From Planctomycetaceae bacterium (GTDB taxonomy: Bacteria; Planctomycetota; Planctomycetia; Pirellulales; Thermoguttaceae), in contig JAISBG010000054.1 in the NCBI GenBank assembly GCA_031266315.1, positions 1 to 13,489 on the forward strand: a DNA stretch of 13,489 nucleotides, read 5' to 3'. The translations under genes were made by a program, and so were the position numbers. The notes beneath the pieces are model-generated. The model worked only from the letters and a program-made list of their open reading frames with translations, had not been told where the DNA came from and did not search any database. Shown here in pieces: positions 1-7,253 of the stretch. Position 1 is the stretch's first letter; the number at the start of each line of letters is the position of its first letter.

Positions 1-1485
1 TCCCTCTGTAACGATATTGTCCGGCATTACGAACAACGGCAGGAACGGCGCGATTCGTCAACCGAAAAAGCAATGATTGTTGCTTATTCCCGACCAATTG
101 CGTTAGAAATTTATAAAAAGATACTCGGTTTACGTCCTGCCTGGAAGGAGAAAATCAAGGTTGTCATAACATCTGATAACAACGACCCCAAAGAATGGAA
201 AACAATTATTGGAACAAAAGAATATCGTAAAAATCTTGAACATAAATTTAAAGATGAAAATGATGAGATGAAAATTGCTGTTGTTGTTGATATGTGGACA
301 ACCGGTTTTGATGTACCTTGTCTGTCAACGATGTACATTTATAAACCGTTGCGTGATCATACATTGATTCAGACCATTTCCCGTGTCAATCGGGTTTTTG
401 GAGATAAAACCGGCGGGCTTATTGTCGATTATGTCGGTATTGCGTCGGCGATCAAAAAGGCAATGAAAAATTATACGCAACGCGATCAGGAACAGTTTGG
501 CGATCTGGATATTACCAAAACAGCGTTACCAAAATTTCTGGAGAAATTGGAAGTATGCCGTGCTTTGTTTCATAATTTTGATTTGCACAAAATTTTTGAA
601 TCAAAATTTATTGAGGGAACAGACCGTGATCGGGCAAATTTGATTGTTGACGGAATTAACTTTATTCTCGGCAATGATGATCAGAAAAAACTTTTTCTCA
701 AAGAAGCGTTGTTATTGAAACAATCTCATTTGCTTTGCGGTAGTCTGCTCACGAAGACGCAACGATTTGAATCGGCGTTTTTTGAAGCGATACGAGTTGC
801 TGTCTCTAGAACAACAACCGACAAGAAACTTTCGTTGCAAGAAATCAATAAACAGATTAACGAACTTCTCATACAGAGTATCAAAAGCGATGGTATTATC
901 AATTTGTTTGCTGATGTTCAGGAGGAGTTTTCAATTTTTGATCTGAAATTTTTGCGGGAGATTGCCGCGATGAAACAAAAAAATCTGGCGGCGGAACTCT
1001 TGACAAAATTACTTCAAGAACAAATTGTGGTTTACAAAAAGACCAATTTTGTACAAGCGACACTTTTTTCTGAACGGATGGAACAGTTGATGAACAAATA
1101 CCGTAACGGACAACTGACCAATGCCGAAGTGATTAGTGAATTGCTTAAAATGGCGTCGGATATTGTCAAGGATCATGATGCCGGTAAAGAATTAGGGCTA
1201 ACAGTTGAGGAAAAGGCATTTTATGATGCAATTACAAAACCGGAAGGAATCAAAGATTTTTACGATAACGCCACATTGATTGAATTAACGCAACAATTGA
1301 CCGAGTTGTTGCGTAACAATAGAACGATTGATTGGCAAAAAAAAGAAACATCACGTGCGGCGATGCGTTCTATGGTAAAGCGGCTTCTTAAAAAATATAA
1401 GTACCCGCCAGAAGGAGTTGAAGACGCAACAACAGTTGTCATCTCTCAATGTGAAATGTGGGTGGGTCAAGATGATATGAAATAA
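1..1485 (+). CDS. hsdR: Type I restriction enzyme R subunit (HsdR), C-terminal part, 5' end outside window
   Basis: This is the motor/endonuclease subunit of a type I restriction-modification complex; only the last 494 residues are visible. The frame is open to base 1, so the first ATG at 73 is internal and not a start. The visible part begins within the second RecA-like helicase domain. Residues 95-106 read VVDMWTTGFDVP, and residues 124-130 read QTISRVN, the arginine-containing motif VI region; GGLIVDYVG follows at 138-146. This helicase pattern is characteristic of HsdR. The rest is a helical C-terminal region like the type I R-subunit C-terminal domain (DUF3387), including the stretch LTVEEKAFYDAI near residues 423-434. 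Full-length HsdR is about 1000 residues, so the nuclease domain and first helicase domain lie upstream. HsdM and HsdS are not visible. It has no evident functional link to the B12 genes that follow. The family call is firm. Confidence 0.93.
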   Translation, partial: SLCNDIVRHYEQRQERRDSSTEKAMIVAYSRPIALEIYKKILGLRPAWKEKIKVVITSDNNDPKEWKTIIGTKEYRKNLEHKFKDENDEMKIAVVVDMWTTGFDVPCLSTMYIYKPLRDHTLIQTISRVNRVFGDKTGGLIVDYVGIASAIKKAMKNYTQRDQEQFGDLDITKTALPKFLEKLEVCRALFHNFDLHKIFESKFIEGTDRDRANLIVDGINFILGNDDQKKLFLKEALLLKQSHLLCGSLLTKTQRFESAFFEAIRVAVSRTTTDKKLSLQEINKQINELLIQSIKSDGIINLFADVQEEFSIFDLKFLREIAAMKQKNLAAELLTKLLQEQIVVYKKTNFVQATLFSERMEQLMNKYRNGQLTNAEVISELLKMASDIVKDHDAGKELGLTVEEKAFYDAITKPEGIKDFYDNATLIELTQQLTELLRNNRTIDWQKKETSRAAMRSMVKRLLKKYKYPPEGVEDATTVVISQCEMWVGQDDMK

Positions 1486-1593
1486 ATATTTTCGTTAGAA
1501 AGACAATTGTTAAGATAAAAAGAACCGTCTGATTTCATACTTATATCCAAAAATATATTACGAAATGAAATATTATAAATTGTAAATATTATT

Positions 1594-1629
1594 TGTCCCA
1601 CTGGTCACTATTGTCCCTTATGTCCCCAA
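1594..1629. repeat. Degenerate 9-bp tandem repeat, four units
   Basis: Four consecutive 9-mers start at 1594, 1603, 1612 and 1621. Three begin TGTCCC and the second is the diverged GGTCACTAT. The repeat lies between hsdR and cbiM. It could be a minisatellite remnant or a set of protein-binding sites on one face of the helix; the sequence does not decide. Confidence 0.6.
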
Positions 1630-1684
1630 ATTTTCTAATCGTTTCGGAATTTTTTAGGGAGAGGAAATAATAGTTATTCTAAAA

Positions 1685-1703
1685 ATTCTGAAATGATCAG
1701 AAT
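1685..1703. promoter_or_regulatory. Inverted repeat upstream of cbiM, candidate operator
   Basis: ATTCTGA (1685-1691) and its exact reverse complement TCAGAAT (1697-1703) flank the 5-base centre AATGA. It lies 43 bases before the chosen cbiM start. The size and position fit a repressor operator or a small RNA hairpin in the leader. I do not recognise it as a known metal-regulator site. Confidence 0.35.
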
Positions 1704-1731
1704 AATTACAAATTTTAATTTAAATTATTAC

Positions 1732-1739
1732 AGAAAGAG
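1732..1739 (+). promoter_or_regulatory. Ribosome binding site deciding the cbiM start
   Basis: The purine tract AGAAAGAG ends directly before the ATG at 1740 but lies 6 bases before the in-frame ATG at 1746. Normal spacing therefore favours 1746. Confidence 0.5.
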
Positions 1740-1745
1740 ATGTTT

Positions 1746-2513
1746 ATGTTGAACAATCATAAAACGAACAGTATTTTGACAGTTTTACTGGCGTTGGTTA
1801 TTTTTGTTGCGATAACTCGGCAGGTGCAGGCGATGCACATTATGGAGGGATTTCTTCCTCCGTCTGCCTGTATTATTTGGGGAATATTGTGTATTCCTTT
1901 CCTGGCACTTGGTATTACAAAAATTAATCGTTTGATTGCCCAATATCCTCAAGCGATTACTTTTCTTGCGATGGCAGGCGCGTTTACTTTTGTTTTGTCT
2001 GCGCTTAAAATTCCGTCACTAACCGGCAGCAGTTCTCACATGACCGGACTCGGTTTTGCGGCGATTCTGTTTGGACCGTCGGTTGCGTGTGTGTTGTCGG
2101 TAATTGTACTGTTATTTCAGGCAGTCTTACTTGCCCACGGCGGATTGACCACATTGGGCGCAAATACTTTTTCAATGGGTGTTTTAGGACCAATCATCGC
2201 GTTTCTTGTCTATTCGTTGTTGCAAAAAACAGGCAGTCCTAAATCCGTTGCGATATTTTTCGCCGCGTCTTTAGGTGATCTGGCAACTTATATCGTTACG
2301 TCATTCCAACTTGCGGTAGCCCACCCGAGTGAAGTGGGCGGTATTACGGCATCGTTTGTGAAATTTGCCGGAATTTTCGCGCTTACTCAAATTCCACTAG
2401 CAATTGTTGAAGGTATTTTAACTGTTGTTCTGATCAATATTGTTACCGCTTATGGTCATGACATGATTCAACCATTCGGAGGAGATTTTTATGAACATAA
2501 ACTGGAAACTTAA
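1746..2513 (+). CDS. cbiM: Cobalt ECF transporter substrate-binding membrane component CbiM
   Basis: CbiM is the S component that binds and passes Co2+ in the CbiMNQO energy-coupling-factor importer of the inner membrane. From ATG 1746 the protein has 255 residues. Residues 10-23 form a hydrophobic signal-peptide core ending in the cleavage-type triplet VQA (27-29). The mature protein would then start MHIMEGFLP, the hallmark CbiM/NikM N-terminus whose Met-His amino end takes part in metal coordination. The remainder is hydrophobic with several membrane spans and includes a conserved SSSHMTG stretch. An in-frame ATG at 1740 would add two residues but has no room for its ribosome binding site. 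The 3' end overlaps the first cbiN by 23 bases. A nickel-transporting NikM relative is possible, but the whole neighbourhood is B12 synthesis, so cobalt is the best call. Confidence 0.95.
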   Translation: MLNNHKTNSILTVLLALVIFVAITRQVQAMHIMEGFLPPSACIIWGILCIPFLALGITKINRLIAQYPQAITFLAMAGAFTFVLSALKIPSLTGSSSHMTGLGFAAILFGPSVACVLSVIVLLFQAVLLAHGGLTTLGANTFSMGVLGPIIAFLVYSLLQKTGSPKSVAIFFAASLGDLATYIVTSFQLAVAHPSEVGGITASFVKFAGIFALTQIPLAIVEGILTVVLINIVTAYGHDMIQPFGGDFYEHKLET

Positions 2514-2781
2514 TATTATTTTACTTTTCATTGCGGTTTTAATTACAATATTACCGCTGATGGTGATCAGAAATTCAGAGTTTTCGGGATCGGACGGCAA
2601 GGCGGAGGAAACAACGCAGGAAATACGTAACGATTTTGAGCCATGGTTCAGTCCTTTCTGGGAACCGCCCGGTGGTGAAACGGAAAATTTGCTCTTTGCA
2701 GTTCAAGCCGCAATAGGTTCCGGTATCATTTTTTATTATATCGGATACTTAAAAGGAAAATCGGAAGCAGTAAAAAAATAA
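2491..2781 (+). CDS. cbiN: Cobalt transport auxiliary protein CbiN, first copy
   Basis: CbiN is a small membrane protein that acts with CbiM to allow metal loading of the cobalt ECF importer. This copy has 96 residues, a usual length. It has two membrane spans (about residues 6-26 and 68-86) joined by a loop containing the family motif PFWEPPGGETE. The start at 2491 is set by a strong GGAGGAG (2478-2484) lying inside cbiM, which it overlaps by 23 bases. A second cbiN follows 48 bases downstream. Counting by eye, the two proteins are identical at about 69 of 96 aligned positions with no gaps. Confidence 0.95.
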   Translation: MNINWKLNIILLFIAVLITILPLMVIRNSEFSGSDGKAEETTQEIRNDFEPWFSPFWEPPGGETENLLFAVQAAIGSGIIFYYIGYLKGKSEAVKK

Positions 2782-2829
2782 TTGAAACAAACAAAATACA
2801 GTTTTAGATTATAAGGAGAAATATAATTT

Positions 2830-3120
2830 ATGAACGTAAACCTGAAATATAATATCGTTTTGCTTTTTATTGCGGTTTTAATTACAATATTACCGCTGAT
2901 GGTGATTCGAGATTCTGATTTTGCGGGAACGGATGATCGGGCAATGGACGCGGTTCATGAAATCGACAACGATTTTGAACCTTGGTTTACTCCTTTTTGG
3001 GAACCGCCCGGCGGTGAAACGGAAAGTCTGCTTTTTGCATTCCAAGCCGCATTGGGTTCCGGTGTTATTTTTTATTGTATCGGATACTTAAAAGGAAAAA
3101 ATGTTACTGCTAAAACATGA
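2830..3120 (+). CDS. cbiN: Cobalt transport auxiliary protein CbiN, second tandem copy
   Basis: This is a second complete CbiN of 96 residues, with the same two-span layout and the PFWEPPGGETE loop motif. AAGGAG (2813-2818) provides a ribosome binding site. The stop overlaps the cbiQ start as ATGA, so translation is probably coupled. Differences from copy one are mostly conservative in the spans (I/V, L/I). They concentrate in the loop around residues 34-43 and in the last six residues. At DNA level a 38-bp block (2530-2567 and 2869-2906) and a 22-bp block (2739-2760 and 3078-3099) are identical, both at an offset of 339 bases. This shows an ungapped tandem duplication. Both copies look intact. 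Whether both are used, or with different partners or metals, cannot be read from the sequence. Confidence 0.94.
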   Translation: MNVNLKYNIVLLFIAVLITILPLMVIRDSDFAGTDDRAMDAVHEIDNDFEPWFTPFWEPPGGETESLLFAFQAALGSGVIFYCIGYLKGKNVTAKT

Positions 3121-3887
3121 GAGACATTGACCAATACGCTTATACTTCCGGCTTGAAAGAGCTGTCTTTTCAACGGCGAATCCGTTTCGGCGGAACGGCG
3201 TTGCTGGCATGTATTTGTTCGCAAAGTATTATTTCCTTTGCTGTCGTTTTTGCGATTATGTTTTTTATAACAATTTTTAAGGCAGGAATTTACTGGGCGG
3301 ATTATATCCGTTTCATGATTCTTCCGGTTTGTTTTTTATTTTTCGGAGTAACAGGAATTATTGTCAATATTAGCGGTTTACCTTCGCCGCCGAATTGTGT
3401 GTTTTCATGGGAGATCGGGAATTATTGTTTATTTATTTCGGAAAACGGATTATCACTTGCCTGCCGTTTGATTTGTAAATCCTTGTCGGCGGTTTCCTGT
3501 TTTTATTTTATTATTTTAACAACACCATTCAGGGAGATGCTTTGTTTTTTGCACGGAATCCGTTGTCCTTCAATTCTTATTACATTATCGATGTTGATTT
3601 ATCAGTTTATATTTTTGTTAATGGAAATGGCGGTTATTAAAATGAAATCACAACTTTGTCGAGGCGGATACCGTAACATCAAAAGTTTTTCCCGTTCCTT
3701 TGCAATGTTGTGGGGTTCCGTTTTTATTCAGTCTTGTCTCAAGAGCGAATGGGTGTATAAATCAATGTTGACGCGAGGTTACGACGGACATATTCCGTTG
3801 ACTTCGGAAAACCTTCGTCCTGATTTGAAAGAAGTTGTACAATTATTATTGTTTTTCGTATTGATTATGATTCCGAATTGGTTTTAA
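3117..3887 (+). CDS. cbiQ: Cobalt ECF transporter T component CbiQ
   Basis: CbiQ is the energy-coupling transmembrane protein of the cobalt importer. It transmits ATP-driven motion from CbiO to CbiM. The protein has 256 residues and is mostly hydrophobic, with membrane spans at about 30-55, 66-86, 120-136, 153-172 and 237-252. The two Ala-Arg-Gly-type coupling-helix motifs of T components are recognisable as CRGG at 181-184 and TRGYDG at 219-224; in this family they dock onto the ATPase. The start overlaps the upstream cbiN stop (ATGA) with no close Shine-Dalgarno, so reinitiation is likely. Sequence identity to typical CbiQ is not high by eye, but the motifs, length and position between cbiN and cbiO make the call secure. 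Confidence 0.92.
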   Translation: MRDIDQYAYTSGLKELSFQRRIRFGGTALLACICSQSIISFAVVFAIMFFITIFKAGIYWADYIRFMILPVCFLFFGVTGIIVNISGLPSPPNCVFSWEIGNYCLFISENGLSLACRLICKSLSAVSCFYFIILTTPFREMLCFLHGIRCPSILITLSMLIYQFIFLLMEMAVIKMKSQLCRGGYRNIKSFSRSFAMLWGSVFIQSCLKSEWVYKSMLTRGYDGHIPLTSENLRPDLKEVVQLLLFFVLIMIPNWF

Positions 3888-3929
3888 TATGTGATGATTC
3901 TGGGATTATCAACGGTTATGGTATTTTTG

Positions 3930-4760
3930 ATGACAAATATTATTTTACAAATTGAAAATCTTTCCTTTACATATCCGAATCGTCATCAGGCTCTTACTGA
4001 TATTAGTTTTCAGATGGAAAAAGGAGAAAAAGTTTTTTTTCACGGCTCCAATGGTGCCGGAAAAACAACGCTTTTTCAATGTATCAACGGTCTCTTGAAA
4101 ATCAAACAAGGCATTGTACGTATTAATAATCGTATCGTAAAAAGTGAAACGGAGCGAATGAAATTGATCAGTATTGTGTTTCAAAATGCCGAAGATCAGA
4201 TTATTGCCGGCAGTGTTTTTGATGAGGTGGCATTTGGACCGGTTAATCGGGGATTGCCGAAAGAGGATGTGGTTAAAAGAGTCGAACATGCGTTACAAAT
4301 TATGAATATCGAACATTTGCGCAACAAGCCGCCGCATTTTTTGAGTTATGGTGAAAAAAAACGTGTTACGATTGCGTCGGTTTTATCGATGGAACAGGAA
4401 ATCATTATTCTGGACGAACCGACTGCCGGTTTGGACGGACAACAAAAAGAGGAACTGGTTGAAATCCTAAATGATCTTGCAAACAAAGGATGCACTTTGT
4501 TAATTTCAACACACGAAAGTGATTTTTCTCTTCGATGCGCCGACCGAATTATTGTATTGGATCAGGGGAAATTGCTGGCGGAAGGCAAAGCGGAAGAAAT
4601 TTTTTCACGTTACGAAATTATCAAAAAAGCAAGTCTTGTCAAACCGATTATCATGGAAATTTATGAAAAGTTACTGGAATATTCCTATATCAAACCACAT
4701 GGCTTGCCGAAAGACGTTAAAGAATTTTCAAATTTGTTACAGAACGGAAAAACGACATGA
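3930..4760 (+). CDS. cbiO: Cobalt ECF transporter ATPase CbiO
   Basis: CbiO is the cytoplasmic ABC ATPase powering the cobalt importer, and probably works as a dimer. From ATG 3930 it has 276 residues, normal for CbiO. Visible motifs are Walker A GSNGAGKT (39-46), Q-loop Gln85 in VFQNAED, the signature LSYGE (138-142, a common ECF variant of LSGGQ), Walker B IIILDE (158-163, catalytic Glu163) followed by PTAGLD, and the switch His195 in STHES. The start is uncertain. The frame is open back to GTG 3891 and ATG 3894, with another ATG at 3918, and none has a clear ribosome binding site. I chose 3930 because the ABC fold begins at once after it (IILQIENLSFTYP), whereas the longer forms add a hydrophobic stretch unusual for the family. 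The 3' end overlaps cbiL as ATGA. Confidence 0.94.
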   Translation: MTNIILQIENLSFTYPNRHQALTDISFQMEKGEKVFFHGSNGAGKTTLFQCINGLLKIKQGIVRINNRIVKSETERMKLISIVFQNAEDQIIAGSVFDEVAFGPVNRGLPKEDVVKRVEHALQIMNIEHLRNKPPHFLSYGEKKRVTIASVLSMEQEIIILDEPTAGLDGQQKEELVEILNDLANKGCTLLISTHESDFSLRCADRIIVLDQGKLLAEGKAEEIFSRYEIIKKASLVKPIIMEIYEKLLEYSYIKPHGLPKDVKEFSNLLQNGKTT

Positions 4761-5464
4761 ATGGTAAATTGTACGGTATCGGAACCGGACCCGGTGATTC
4801 TGAATTGCTCACATTGAAAGCAATACGAATTATCGGAGAATGTGGTGTTGTTGCGGTTCCCGCTGTTGAAAGCAATGACCGGACGGCATTTTCGGTTGTC
4901 GAAAAATATCTGACCGGAAAAAAAATTTTGGAATGTCGTTTTTCAATGGAACAGGACGAAGAAAAAAGAAAACGGCAACGGATTTTGGTTGCGAATCAAA
5001 TTTGTACAGTTTTAGAATCGGGAACTTCCGTCGGGTTTATTACGCTTGGCGACCCGTCGGTTTACTCGACTTATTGTTACGTCAATAAAGTCGTTTCCGC
5101 ACACGGATTTGAAACGGAAATTATTCCCGGCATTGCCTCATATTCGGCGGTTGCGGCGTTACTGAATATTCCGCTTTGCGAAGGAAATCAGCCGTTACAT
5201 ATTATTCCGGCAAGTTGCGGAGAAAAAATTAGAGACTGGATTGATTTACCCGGTAATAAAATTATTATGAAATCGGGAAAAAAAATGCGGCGGATTTTGG
5301 ACATGCTGGAACAACACGGATTATCGGAACAAACAAAAATCGTTTCACGTTGTACCATGACCGGACAACAGATTTTTGAAACAATTGAAGAGTTCAACCA
5401 AAACGGAAAAACGGATCAAGCAGGGTATTTTTCTGTAATTTTTATTACGGAGACCAAAAAATGA
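4757..5464 (+). CDS. cbiL: Cobalt-precorrin-2 C(20)-methyltransferase CbiL
   Basis: CbiL transfers a methyl group from S-adenosylmethionine to C20 of cobalt-precorrin-2 to give cobalt-precorrin-3. The 235 residues show the class III tetrapyrrole methyltransferase fold: the N-terminal loop GIGTGPGD (7-14), the SAM-contacting stretch TLGDPSVYST (96-105), whose SVYST form is characteristic of CbiL/CobI, and PGIASYSA (124-131). The ATG overlaps the cbiO stop, and the stop overlaps the cbiF start (ATGA in both cases), so it is embedded in the operon. Sequence alone does not separate CbiL from aerobic CobI. The presence of CbiG and CbiX in the same operon favours the cobalt-containing substrate. 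Confidence 0.94.
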   Translation: MNGKLYGIGTGPGDSELLTLKAIRIIGECGVVAVPAVESNDRTAFSVVEKYLTGKKILECRFSMEQDEEKRKRQRILVANQICTVLESGTSVGFITLGDPSVYSTYCYVNKVVSAHGFETEIIPGIASYSAVAALLNIPLCEGNQPLHIIPASCGEKIRDWIDLPGNKIIMKSGKKMRRILDMLEQHGLSEQTKIVSRCTMTGQQIFETIEEFNQNGKTDQAGYFSVIFITETKK

Positions 5465-6225
5465 TTTACTTTGTTGGTGCTGGACCCGGCAATAAAGAAC
5501 TATTGACAATTAAAGGCGCAAAAATTTTATCGCAGGCTGATTGTATTGTTTATGCCGGTTCTTTGGTCAATACCGAATTATTGGAAGAGGTGAAAAAATG
5601 TTGCGCTATTTATGACAGTTCAAAAATGACGCTGGAAGAGGTAATGGATACGATGTTGCGGTACGAAAAGAACCAACAGATAATTGTACGTCTTCACACC
5701 GGTGATCCGAGTATTTACGGGGCGGTTCGTGAACAGATTGATTGGCTTAAAAAACATGATATTCGGTACGAAATTATTCCCGGTGTTAGTTCGTTTTCTG
5801 CGGCAGCGGCGGTTCTGGGTGCGGAATATACGTTACCGGGAATTAGTCAAACGGTAATTCTGACAAGAATGGAAGGACGAACTCCTGTTCCGCCGAAGGA
5901 ATCAATTTGCGAACTTGCTAAAATACAAACGTCAATGGTCATCTTTCTCAGCGGAAACCAATTATCGGAACTTTCCGCACAATTATTAGAGGGAGGATAT
6001 ACGGCAGATACGCCGGCGGCAATTGTTTATAAAGTAACATGGTCTGATGAAATTGTTATCAAAACGACTGTCGGTAAACTTGACGAAGCCGGAAAAGAGA
6101 ACAATATTACACGAACCGCCTTGATTCTTGTTGGTCGTTTTTTAGGAGATACCTATGAACGTTCACAACTTTATCATCCTGAATTTTCGCACGGATATAG
6201 AACCGGAGGACAAGATGACGCGTAA
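5461..6225 (+). CDS. cbiF: Cobalt-precorrin-4 C(11)-methyltransferase CbiF
   Basis: CbiF methylates C11 of cobalt-precorrin-4 to give cobalt-precorrin-5A, using S-adenosylmethionine. The 254-residue protein has the family motifs GAGPG (6-10), YAGSLV (31-36), HTGDPSIYGA (79-88), PGVSSFSAAA (107-116) and YTLPGISQTVILTR (123-136). The YAGSLV and YTLPG...TVI stretches are what separate CbiF/CobM from the other corrin methyltransferases. A GGAG at 5449-5452 serves the start at 5461. The stop overlaps cbiG by 11 bases. CbiF makes the substrate of CbiG, so the order fits the reaction sequence. Confidence 0.95.
   Translation: MIYFVGAGPGNKELLTIKGAKILSQADCIVYAGSLVNTELLEEVKKCCAIYDSSKMTLEEVMDTMLRYEKNQQIIVRLHTGDPSIYGAVREQIDWLKKHDIRYEIIPGVSSFSAAAAVLGAEYTLPGISQTVILTRMEGRTPVPPKESICELAKIQTSMVIFLSGNQLSELSAQLLEGGYTADTPAAIVYKVTWSDEIVIKTTVGKLDEAGKENNITRTALILVGRFLGDTYERSQLYHPEFSHGYRTGGQDDA
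6205..6210 (+). promoter_or_regulatory. Ribosome binding site deciding the cbiG start
   Basis: GGAGGA lies 4 bases before the ATG at 6215. It selects that start over an in-frame ATG 60 bases upstream at 6155, which lies inside cbiF. Confidence 0.7.
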
Positions 6226-7237
6226 CTTATTTCTCCTGTCTTTTACAGCGAACGGTGAAAAACTGGCAAACCGTATTATAGAAAAATTGTATGGTGATTC
6301 GCAATTGATTATTCATAATAAACGTATCAAAAAATTGGAAAATTATATTGATTCTATTTTCAGAAAAAATCATATTCTTGTTTTTATCGGTGCCGCTGGA
6401 ATTGCCGTGCGGGCGGTTGCGCCGTTGTTACAAAATAAAATGACGGATCCGGCGGTTATTGTTATTGATGAGGCGGGGCGATACGTTATTCCGTTGTTAT
6501 CAGGGCATGTTGGCGGAGCCAACCGTTTTGCTGAACAAATCGCTGCACTTATCGGCGCAATTCCTGTATTGACAACAGCAACCGATGTGAATGGCGTTTT
6601 TTCCATTGATACTTTTGCAGTAGAAAAAGATTACATTATTGTCAATCCGAAAATGATTAAAGAAATTTCGTCGCAAATATTACAGGGACACAATGTCGGA
6701 CTGACAAGCGAATTTGAAATAACCGGACAGACACCTGACCATGTTAAGATTAAAAACAAAGGAAGAGTTGGTATTTATATTGGTACAAAATTTAATTACA
6801 AGCCGTTTACCCGAACACTTCATCTGATACCGAAATGTTTTCATATTGGTATTGGAACGATGCGAAATATATCGTTTCAAAAATTAAACATCTTTTTTCA
6901 GAATATATTAAAAGAACAAAATATTTCTGTTGAATGGATTGGGAGTCTTGCCTCGATTGATTTGAAACAAAACGAAAAGGCGATTCTCGATCTGGCGAAT
7001 TATTATAACATTCCGTTTCATACGTATTCGGCGGAAAAATTACGGCAGTTGGAAAACCAGTTTTCGTGTTCGGAATTTGTCCGTTCTGTAACAGGTATCG
7101 GCAATGTTTGTGAATCGTCCGCTTATCTCGCTTCAAAATGCGGCGAAATTGTTTTAGGAAAAACAGTCAATGCGGGAATGACGATTGCCATTGCGAAAGA
7201 AAGTCGGGAAATCTGTTTTGATAATTGCAACAAATAA
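6215..7237 (+). CDS. cbiG: Cobalt-precorrin-5A hydrolase CbiG
   Basis: CbiG opens the delta-lactone of cobalt-precorrin-5A and releases the C2 unit as acetaldehyde, a step diagnostic of the anaerobic route. The 340-residue protein shows FIGAAGIAVRAVAPLL (57-72) in its N-terminal domain, then IPLLSGHVGGAN (92-103) and TTATDVNG (120-127). A variable middle region and a C-terminal CbiG/CobE-like domain (HIGIGT near residue 210, then SLASIDLKQNEKA) complete the normal three-part architecture. The start at 6215 has a good ribosome binding site; starting at 6155 would add 20 residues unlike the family. It overlaps cbiF by 11 bases and ends 16 bases before cbiH. Confidence 0.95.
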   Translation: MTRNLFLLSFTANGEKLANRIIEKLYGDSQLIIHNKRIKKLENYIDSIFRKNHILVFIGAAGIAVRAVAPLLQNKMTDPAVIVIDEAGRYVIPLLSGHVGGANRFAEQIAALIGAIPVLTTATDVNGVFSIDTFAVEKDYIIVNPKMIKEISSQILQGHNVGLTSEFEITGQTPDHVKIKNKGRVGIYIGTKFNYKPFTRTLHLIPKCFHIGIGTMRNISFQKLNIFFQNILKEQNISVEWIGSLASIDLKQNEKAILDLANYYNIPFHTYSAEKLRQLENQFSCSEFVRSVTGIGNVCESSAYLASKCGEIVLGKTVNAGMTIAIAKESREICFDNCNK

Positions 7238-7244
7238 AGGAGGA
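7236..7244 (+). promoter_or_regulatory. Ribosome binding site deciding the cbiH start
   Basis: AAAGGAGGA, starting on the cbiG stop codon, precedes ATG 7254 by 9 bases and TTG 7251 by 6. The start at 7185 implied by the longest frame lies inside cbiG and has no such site. Confidence 0.7.
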
Positions 7245-7253
7245 ATCAATTTG

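Larger units (their letters stand above)
1486..1745 (+). other. AT-rich spacer between hsdR and the cobalt/B12 cluster
   Basis: No coding frame is evident here. The spacer holds a degenerate 9-bp tandem repeat (1594-1629), a 7-bp inverted repeat (1685-1703) and the cbiM ribosome binding site. It presumably contains the promoter of the transporter operon, but I could not pick a convincing -35/-10 pair from the many AT-rich candidates. I also found no cobalamin riboswitch: there is no GCCACTG B12 box and none of the other conserved core segments. No strong intrinsic terminator for hsdR is visible. Confidence 0.6.

Noticed and set aside
1594..1740. Possible cobalamin riboswitch suggested by CCACTGG near 1600
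   Set aside because: The conserved B12 box GCCACTG and the upstream core segments are missing, and the match falls inside a 9-bp tandem repeat.
3945..4289. Minus-strand open frame of 114 codons opposite cbiO
   Set aside because: It is antisense to the Walker A and Q-loop region of cbiO and shows no protein-family features.
6155..6214. Upstream extension of cbiG by 20 residues
   Set aside because: It lies within cbiF, the added residues do not resemble CbiG, and the GGAGGA site at 6205-6210 selects ATG 6215.
6807..7136. Minus-strand open frame of 109 codons opposite cbiG
   Set aside because: It is antisense to the conserved C-terminal domain of CbiG and has no ribosome site or motif.
7185..7253. 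Upstream extension of cbiH by 23 residues
   Set aside because: It lies within the end of cbiG; the SAM loop VGIGPGD is correctly placed only from ATG 7254, which has a strong ribosome site.
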